Origin: JAUICS01 sp964384335
Lineage (GTDB): Bacteria; Pseudomonadota; Alphaproteobacteria; Micavibrionales; Micavibrionaceae
DNA: 11,922 nt
Reading direction: 5' to 3'
Assembly: GCA_964384335.1 (NCBI GenBank)
Contig: CAYLKN010000047.1
Coordinates: forward strand, 1 to 11,922
In this document: positions 6,818 through 11,922 of the stretch, one piece after another
Layout: every line of letters begins with the position of its first letter
Position numbering within the stretch: the first letter of the stretch is position 1
The notes under the pieces: model-generated
What the model was told of the DNA's origin: nothing
Database searches by the model: none
What the model saw: the letters and a program-made list of their open reading frames with translations, nothing else
Made by a program: the position numbers and the translations under genes

Positions 6818-6846
6818 GTGATACTTTTGTGACTGGAAAAAGTCAA
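6818..6846 (-). promoter_or_regulatory. promoter for rpmJ
   Basis: On the minus strand TTGACT (6841-6846; five of six consensus bases, preceded by TC to give CTTGAC) is followed by a 17-base spacer and TATCAC (6818-6823; four of six). The predicted start near 6811 leaves a leader of about 20 bases to the L36 ATG. This is the best sigma70-like promoter in the window, and it may also feed the mre cluster by read-through. Confidence 0.55.
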
Positions 6847-6967
6847 GAGAATTGTTCAGGCTTAAAAGATTAAAGATATTGTGGGAATGTCCTGTTGGTT
6901 GATCGGTTTTTATATTGGCTCCGGGATGGCAATCCTGTATTGCTGATTTAATATACAAGTGAATTTT

Positions 6968-6989
6968 GACGGCATGAAGACGGCATGAA
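6968..6989 (+). repeat. 11-bp tandem duplication at the icd start
   Basis: GACGGCATGAA occurs twice without a gap (6968-6978 and 6979-6989). The second copy contains the icd ATG (6985). The first contains an ATG (6974) in another frame that reads four codons, MKTA, and stops at TGA (6986-6988), overlapping the icd start by four bases. There is no strong Shine-Dalgarno before either ATG. It could be a simple slippage duplication or a translational coupling device. Confidence 0.6.
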
Positions 6990-8199
6990 AATGATAAAAG
7001 TTGATAATCCCGTCGTGGAAATGAACGGGGACGAGATGACCCGGATTATCTGGGGCAGGGTTATAGAGCAGTTTATTGAGCCCTATCTCGACATAGATGT
7101 CAAAAGTTACGACCTTTCCATTCAGAACCGCGATGCTACCGACGACCAGGTAACGATTGACGCGGCACATGCCATTCGCAAATACGGCGTTGGGATTAAA
7201 TGCGCAACGATTACACCGGACGAATCCAGGGTCGAGGAATTCGGCCTGAAAAAAATGTGGGTATCGCCGAACGGGACAATCCGTAACATTCTGAACGGCA
7301 CCGTTTTTCGTGAACCCATCGTCTGCAAAAACGTTCCGCGTTATGTACATGGCTGGAAAAAGCCGATCATAATCGGCCGCCACGCCTATGGCGATCAATA
7401 CAAAGCGACGGATTTCCGGGTTTTGGAACCGGGCAGGCTGACCATGACCTTTGCTCCGGCTGACGGCGGCAGGGAAACCACCCGCGAAATTTTTGATTTC
7501 CCCGGGGGCGGGGTTGCCATGGGTATGTATAATCTGGACAGCTCCATAGAAGGGTTTGCCAGGGCCAGCATGCACTACGCCAGGGCACGGAAAATGCCGC
7601 TTTACATGTCAACCAAAAACACCATCCTGAAAGCCTATGACGGACGGTTCAAGGATATATTTGAGGATGTATACGAAAAGGAATTCCGCTCTCTGTTTGA
7701 AGCTGACGGGTTATGGTACGAACACCGGCTGATCGACGACATGGTTGCTTATGCCATAAAGTCGGAGGGTGGATTTTTATGGGCCTGCAAGAATTATGAC
7801 GGGGATGTGGAATCGGATGTGGTTGCACAGGGCTTCGGCTCTCTCGGCCTTATGACTTCCGTTCTGATGACACCGAATGGCGATATGGTCGAAACAGAAG
7901 CCGCGCACGGCACGGTCACCCGGCATTACAGGCGTCATCAGGCCGGTGAGGAAACCTCGACAAACCCGGTTGCATCCATTTTTGCATGGACCAAAGGGCT
8001 TTATTATCGGGGGTTTTTCGATAAAAACGAAGCCTTGAAGATTTTTGCCGAAAAGCTTGAGGCCGCTTGTATAAACACAATCGAAGATGGAAATATGACA
8101 AAAGACCTTGCGATTTTGCGCGGTGAAGACCAGGCGTGGCTGACCACCGATCAATTTATGACTGCGGTCAAAGAAAAATTCTCCACACTGCTTACCTGA
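6985..8199 (+). CDS. icd: NADP-dependent isocitrate dehydrogenase
   Basis: The enzyme converts isocitrate and NADP+ to 2-oxoglutarate, CO2 and NADPH in the citric acid cycle, in the cytoplasm. The 404 residues match the homodimeric, eukaryote-like subfamily, not the E. coli type (about 416 residues). Substrate residues lie in WVSPNGTIRNILNGTVFREP (92-111: S94, N96, R100, R109). The YDGDVESDVVAQGFGSLGLM segment (271-290) carries the metal-binding aspartates. AAHGTVTRHYR (307-317) holds R313 and H314, the positions that fix NADP specificity in this subfamily, and STNPVASI follows at 325-332. The ATG at 6985 gives the familiar opening MKMIKVDNPVVEMNGDEMTR; ATG 6991 would drop two residues. The Shine-Dalgarno is weak, and the start lies within an 11-bp duplication. 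It is transcribed divergently from rpmJ. Confidence 0.97.
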   Translation: MKMIKVDNPVVEMNGDEMTRIIWGRVIEQFIEPYLDIDVKSYDLSIQNRDATDDQVTIDAAHAIRKYGVGIKCATITPDESRVEEFGLKKMWVSPNGTIRNILNGTVFREPIVCKNVPRYVHGWKKPIIIGRHAYGDQYKATDFRVLEPGRLTMTFAPADGGRETTREIFDFPGGGVAMGMYNLDSSIEGFARASMHYARARKMPLYMSTKNTILKAYDGRFKDIFEDVYEKEFRSLFEADGLWYEHRLIDDMVAYAIKSEGGFLWACKNYDGDVESDVVAQGFGSLGLMTSVLMTPNGDMVETEAAHGTVTRHYRRHQAGEETSTNPVASIFAWTKGLYYRGFFDKNEALKIFAEKLEAACINTIEDGNMTKDLAILRGEDQAWLTTDQFMTAVKEKFSTLLT

Positions 8200-8230
8200 G
8201 CCGGGTTTGGGTTTTTTGTGCACTTGCACA
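8194..8230 (+). terminator. weak terminator-like and palindromic sequence after icd
   Basis: ACCTG (8194-8198) can pair with CGGGT (8202-8206) around a three-base loop, with one G-U pair, and six T residues follow at 8212-8217 after TTGGG. The stem overlaps the icd stop codon, is short, and is separated from the T-run, so termination would be inefficient at best. Directly after it lies the perfect palindrome TGTGCA-CT-TGCACA (8217-8230), whose arms resemble those of the hairpin after mreB; its function is unknown. Confidence 0.25.
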
Positions 8231-8273
8231 GCCGCTGCATATCCTGTAGAAAAATGTGTATATGATCCTCATC

Positions 8274-8303
8274 TTGATGCTTACTAAAAATTCACCATGT
8301 TAT
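8274..8303 (+). promoter_or_regulatory. weak candidate promoter for the AsmA-like gene
   Basis: TTGATG (8274-8279) and TGTTAT (8298-8303) are 18 bases apart, each with four of six consensus bases. A start near 8310 would leave a leader of about 50 bases. The alternative is read-through from icd, given the weak terminator. This is a low-grade match. Confidence 0.2.
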
Positions 8304-8358
8304 AGGGTGCAATTTTCTGATTTTAATTGAGTTAACCTGATTTTGTGAAAGATATTCT

Positions 8359-11300
8359 GTGAAACGGTTTTTACTATTTTTGACGGCATTCATCTTTACG
8401 GTTCTGGTGGTTGCGCTGGCCGCGCCCAGTTTTATTGACTGGAACCGCTATAAGGAAAGAATTGAGCAACGCGTTGCCGGGGCTACAGGGCTTAATCTCC
8501 GCATTAACGGGGATCTTGATCTGGAACTTGTTCCCTACCCTAAATTTCAGATCGGCGAAGTCGTATTGCAAAATCCTGGGGATGGCGGGGATATGCCTCT
8601 GCTTACACTCGACGAAGCGGGTATAGTGCTTGGAATAATGCCGCTTATGCAGGGGCAGATTGTTTTTAACAGCATTATTCTGAATACGCCCCAGATATTT
8701 TTTAAGACCGCTGAAAACGGTGAAAATAACTGGATTACGCCTGAAATTAAGGCACTCATAACGCAAAAGGAAACGGCGGATAACAAAAATGACCCTGCGT
8801 CTGGTTTACCGGACGGAAATTCTTCGAGTGCACCTCTCGATGTCAGGGTTGACCGTTTTGTCATAGCAAACGGCCAGTTTCTTATGAGAAATCCCGGAAG
8901 TGACGGGGATATCACAGTCCGGAACATCAACCTGACTGTATCGTCCCAGTCCCTGTTCGGCCCTTATCAGGTAAAAGGCCAGGTTACGGCCATGGACAGG
9001 AAACTTGCCCTGAACATCCGGACTGAACGTTTTTCAGGGGAGTTTAATGCCATAACCGTCGAAGCCGGAGTGGAACTGCCTGATCACGGCGCCTCACTGG
9101 AATTCCTTGGCGCGGTGAAACCCGGACTTCCACTTGATCTTCAGGGAGAAACGGGCCTGCGCCTGAGCGGGATTAACACCCTGCTTAAACAGGAAGGCGT
9201 GCAGCCGCCGGAATTTCTGGAAGCGTATGGCAAAGGCGAAGTTGAATTGCAGGGCATATTAACTGTCGGCCCCGATATGGCCGGTTACGATAATCTGACG
9301 CTCCGGATTGACAGGAATAATGTTCTCAGGGGAAAAGTCGGCTATACTGGCCTTGCACCCGAAAGCACCGAAAAAAAACTGGAAGCGCGCTTTGATGTAA
9401 CAGAATCTCTGGATTTGAGCGGATTTTTAAAGTCCGATGAAAATCAGACCGGTGCAGGCAGCCAGAAACCGGAACAAAAGAAAGGTGTTTTACAAGGCGG
9501 GTTTTTGCCGGAAACAATTGCCGTTCCTGCAAATCTGGATATCGATTTTGAAATCACATCTTCCGAAATTGTTGCGGAAGGGGAAATTCTTAAAGATATT
9601 ACCTTTACTGCCCTTAAAAAGAATACCGGGATTAATTCCGCGCTTACCGTGGCCGATATCTCGGGCGACGGGTCTTTCGGCCTTCAGGCCCGGATGGATT
9701 TCGGCAACTCCGTACAGGACACGGGCGCAGGCACGGACACGGGCGCGGCTTTTTACGAAGTACGCAATCCTGAGATTAATGTTTCGGTTAATGCCGCTCT
9801 CGACAATACCGCGGCGCGTATTGAAAAATTTATGCCGGGCGGCGTTCAGAACGGCCCGTATCGGGAGTATTTCAACACTGTGGCTTTATCCGGATCGGCA
9901 GACATAACAAGAGATTCCGTTTCTTTCTCTTTTCCTCAAATCACGCTTGGTGCGCATGATTTTGAGCTCGAAGGCTCCTATAAAACAGGTGATGCCGCGT
10001 CCGGACAGAGTCCGGCCCTGCTTGATATTGCTTTCAAGGGCGATGTGCTGGATATTTCGCCATTAATCCCCGCAGGGGACGACACCTCTCCTGAAGTTGC
10101 GGACGATACCGCACAGACATTAAAAACCGGCTCCAAAAGTATCGAAAAAATGCTGCAGGCCTATACGGTTCCGTTCCCGCTTCGGTACAGGCTTACGCTG
10201 AACCGCCTGATCACATCTTCGCATACGGCAAAAGGAATCAATGCGGAAGGATTTTTAACGCCCGGGAGTATTGAAAACCTGAACATCGGTGTTGCCGATG
10301 TGGGCGGCATCCAGTTTTCAGTCAAGGGTAGTGTCGGCAACGTCAAAACCCTGGCCGGTCTTGACACGCGGATCACTCTGAAAACAGGCGATATTCAAAA
10401 CCTGAACGCATTTTCCGCACAGAACATCGTGCCGGAAAACGTGAAGGGGTCATTGTCCGTGTTGACTACGATAAAAGGCGATAAAGATCAGGCAAATCTC
10501 AACACAAATATCAAACAGGGCTCATTCGAATTTATTGCCGACGGCGTCATCCGGGATTTGTTAAAGAAGATTCAGATCTCCGAAATGGATGTCCAGATGA
10601 AACATCCGAATCTGGATACCGCCCTGGCCGGTTTTGTTGAAGGATATAAAGGAAACGGCGATCTGCGCAGGCCGCTTGATCTTTATACAAAGGTAAAACT
10701 TCAGGGTGAGAGAATTGAACTTCAGGCCATTAAAGGCAATATCGGACCGACCTCGACAACGGGAGACATAACGATCGGCCTGGGCGGTTCAAAACCGGAT
10801 ATTTCAGGATCTTTATCGGCCAGCCGCATACCGGCCGACAGCTACGTTGCTGCTTTTGGCGGAGAAAAAATGAAAAAGAACACAGATTCCCGAAGGTCTG
10901 TGGCCGCACGAGAAGTCATCTGGTCGCGGAAAGCCATTAACACGGAATGGATGCATATGGCCGATCTGGATTTTCAGCTTGGTATAAAACAGCTAAGTTA
11001 CAGCCCCTGGATACTCGATGATGTTGCGGCAAAAATAAGGCTGAATAACGGCCGGCTGGATATTGAAAACCTGAACGGCGGGCTTTTTGGCGGCAATCTG
11101 GCGGTTAAGGGTTTTGTCAATTCAAGTCCGAATGTGCGGGAACCGCTGTCTTTCTCCGGCAATCTCGAAATGCGGAACGTCAGCGCCGACCCCCTGATGA
11201 AGGCAATCACAGGCCTGAACCGGAAGGTACTGGAAGGCCGTCTGAATTATTCGACAGATCTTGAAGCGACGGGCCTCAGCCCTGCCGCATTGATATTCGA

Positions 11301-11895
11301 TCTTTCCGGAAAAGGTCAGATACAGGGAAATGATGTGATTTTACACGGCATCGACCTCGACGAAATTTCCCGGATCCTGTCTTTGGACGATCTGACTTCC
11401 CGGGCGCAGGGGCTTTTTCGCTCGTCATTGCAGGGCGGGCAGACGCAGTTCAGCGTAATGTCCGGACAATATGTGATTGAAGAAGGCATTGTCGATATCC
11501 GGGACTTTGTATTGTCCAGCCGGAATGCGCGTGCCGTCACCAGCGGGAATGTCAATCTTCCCCGCTGGACAATCGATGCCGAAACAGGGTTCGATATATT
11601 AAAACCCGAAGACGCGCCCGGATTTGAAGCGCAGTTTTCAGGCTCACTCTCCGATCCCGGACACACATTTTTAACCGGCACGGTTGAACAGTTTGTACAG
11701 CAGCAGATTAAAAACGAACTTTTTAACATTATTGACAAAACCATCCAGCGCAGGACCGGCAGCGATGCGCCCCGCGGGGAACAGGGCGAAAGCGGTTCCG
11801 GGACACAACAGGGTGGCGGAACTCAGCAACGGCAGTCCGCACCCGTCACCCCCGAAGATGCCATCAAGGGAATCTTTAACACCATCCTGCGGTGA
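8359..11895 (+). CDS. large AsmA-family membrane-anchored periplasmic protein
   Basis: The N terminus has two basic residues followed by one long hydrophobic segment (about 4-22), then FIDWNRYKERIEQRVAGATG (25-44) and repeated strand-forming stretches, the standard AsmA opening. This predicts an inner-membrane anchor with almost all of the protein in the periplasm. Later blocks fit the conserved AsmA C-terminal region: QLGIKQLSYSPWILDD (about 872-887), LNGGLFGGNLAVKGF (about 904-918) and YVIEEGIVDIRDFVLSSRNA (about 1037-1056). AsmA, YhdP and TamB proteins form long beta-grooves linked to lipid transport towards the outer membrane; that role here is inference. At 1178 residues it is nearer YhdP or TamB in size than E. 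coli AsmA (617). A G/Q/S-rich linker (about 1131-1163) precedes a short tail ending IKGIFNTILR. The start is GTG at 8359 with GAAAG (8347-8351) upstream; a five-codon ORF (8345-8362) overlaps it. The true ortholog is uncertain, so no symbol is given. Confidence 0.85.
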   Translation: MKRFLLFLTAFIFTVLVVALAAPSFIDWNRYKERIEQRVAGATGLNLRINGDLDLELVPYPKFQIGEVVLQNPGDGGDMPLLTLDEAGIVLGIMPLMQGQIVFNSIILNTPQIFFKTAENGENNWITPEIKALITQKETADNKNDPASGLPDGNSSSAPLDVRVDRFVIANGQFLMRNPGSDGDITVRNINLTVSSQSLFGPYQVKGQVTAMDRKLALNIRTERFSGEFNAITVEAGVELPDHGASLEFLGAVKPGLPLDLQGETGLRLSGINTLLKQEGVQPPEFLEAYGKGEVELQGILTVGPDMAGYDNLTLRIDRNNVLRGKVGYTGLAPESTEKKLEARFDVTESLDLSGFLKSDENQTGAGSQKPEQKKGVLQGGFLPETIAVPANLDIDFEITSSEIVAEGEILKDITFTALKKNTGINSALTVADISGDGSFGLQARMDFGNSVQDTGAGTDTGAAFYEVRNPEINVSVNAALDNTAARIEKFMPGGVQNGPYREYFNTVALSGSADITRDSVSFSFPQITLGAHDFELEGSYKTGDAASGQSPALLDIAFKGDVLDISPLIPAGDDTSPEVADDTAQTLKTGSKSIEKMLQAYTVPFPLRYRLTLNRLITSSHTAKGINAEGFLTPGSIENLNIGVADVGGIQFSVKGSVGNVKTLAGLDTRITLKTGDIQNLNAFSAQNIVPENVKGSLSVLTTIKGDKDQANLNTNIKQGSFEFIADGVIRDLLKKIQISEMDVQMKHPNLDTALAGFVEGYKGNGDLRRPLDLYTKVKLQGERIELQAIKGNIGPTSTTGDITIGLGGSKPDISGSLSASRIPADSYVAAFGGEKMKKNTDSRRSVAAREVIWSRKAINTEWMHMADLDFQLGIKQLSYSPWILDDVAAKIRLNNGRLDIENLNGGLFGGNLAVKGFVNSSPNVREPLSFSGNLEMRNVSADPLMKAITGLNRKVLEGRLNYSTDLEATGLSPAALIFDLSGKGQIQGNDVILHGIDLDEISRILSLDDLTSRAQGLFRSSLQGGQTQFSVMSGQYVIEEGIVDIRDFVLSSRNARAVTSGNVNLPRWTIDAETGFDILKPEDAPGFEAQFSGSLSDPGHTFLTGTVEQFVQQQIKNELFNIIDKTIQRRTGSDAPRGEQGESGSGTQQGGGTQQRQSAPVTPEDAIKGIFNTILR
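9718..9746 (+). repeat. short in-frame tandem repeat in the AsmA-like gene
   Basis: GACACGGGCGC occurs at 9718-9728 and again at 9736-9746, a period of 18 bases, encoding the six-residue repeat DTGAGT followed by DTGA (residues about 454-463). It lies in a low-complexity loop between two beta-rich stretches and looks like a recent in-frame duplication. Copy number could vary between strains. Confidence 0.5.
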
Positions 11896-11922
11896 TGGTT
11901 CTTTACATGTAATGGGGACACA

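Noticed and set aside
6851..6984. Possible icd promoter (TATATT at 6911-6916, or TTGTTC/GATATT at 6852-6880)
   Set aside because: The TATATT box has no acceptable -35 at 16-18 bases, and the other pair matches only three and four of six bases. A promoter must exist in this divergent gap, but I cannot place it.
6910..7612. 221-codon and 81-codon minus-strand frames antisense to icd
   Set aside because: Both overlap a certain icd gene entirely or nearly so, and the translations look like antisense artefacts rich in P, R, H and C with no known motif.
8374..8930. Minus-strand frames antisense to the 5' part of the asmA-like gene
   Set aside because: The coding frame on the plus strand is continuous and family-consistent; these are shadows.
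1..11922. Search for mobile, defence, CRISPR, tRNA or rRNA elements
   Set aside because: No terminal inverted repeats, transposase or integrase motifs, spaced repeats or tRNA-like cloverleaf sequences were recognised. All coding capacity is accounted for by housekeeping genes.

Overview
This window is an ordinary chromosomal housekeeping segment, most likely from an alphaproteobacterium of moderate GC content (judged by eye, not counted). The assignment rests on four things: a BolA-like gene directly followed by a CGFS monothiol glutaredoxin; an mreB-mreC-mreD-mrdA-rodA cell-elongation cluster; a short zinc-free form of ribosomal protein L36; and an NADP-isocitrate dehydrogenase of the homodimeric, eukaryote-like subfamily. 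Two of the best promoter candidates carry a CTTGA-type -35 box, as alphaproteobacterial sigma70 promoters often do. I cannot name a genus.

Layout. Positions 94-694 (+) hold a two-gene operon, bolA-like and grxD, whose products are expected to form a [2Fe-2S]-bridged complex. Only 15 bases separate it from the converging 3' end of rodA. Positions 710-6790 (-) hold, in transcription order, rpmJ, mreB, mreC, mreD, mrdA (PBP2) and rodA. These make the rod-shape elongation machinery: MreB filaments at the inner face of the membrane, MreC and MreD linking them to the periplasm, RodA polymerising glycan and PBP2 cross-linking it. The last three genes are tightly packed, with gaps of 26 and 5 bases. 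mreB/mreC and mreC/mreD are instead separated by 161 and 147 bases of AT-rich DNA containing hairpins, palindromes and a good -10 box. From 6985 the genes run on the + strand again: icd, then a 1178-residue AsmA-family membrane-anchored periplasmic protein that ends 27 bases before the window does.

No tRNA, rRNA, insertion sequence, phage gene, CRISPR array or defence-type gene was seen, and every large open frame not listed here is an antisense or frame shadow of a recognised gene. I do not see a new biological system in this window. The points worth a second look are regulatory: two competing hairpins spanned by a 12-codon ORF between mreC and mreD, the structured mreB/mreC spacer, an 8-codon ORF with a strong Shine-Dalgarno sequence ahead of bolA, very short ORFs overlapping the icd and asmA-like starts by four bases, and TTG starts for mreC and mrdA.
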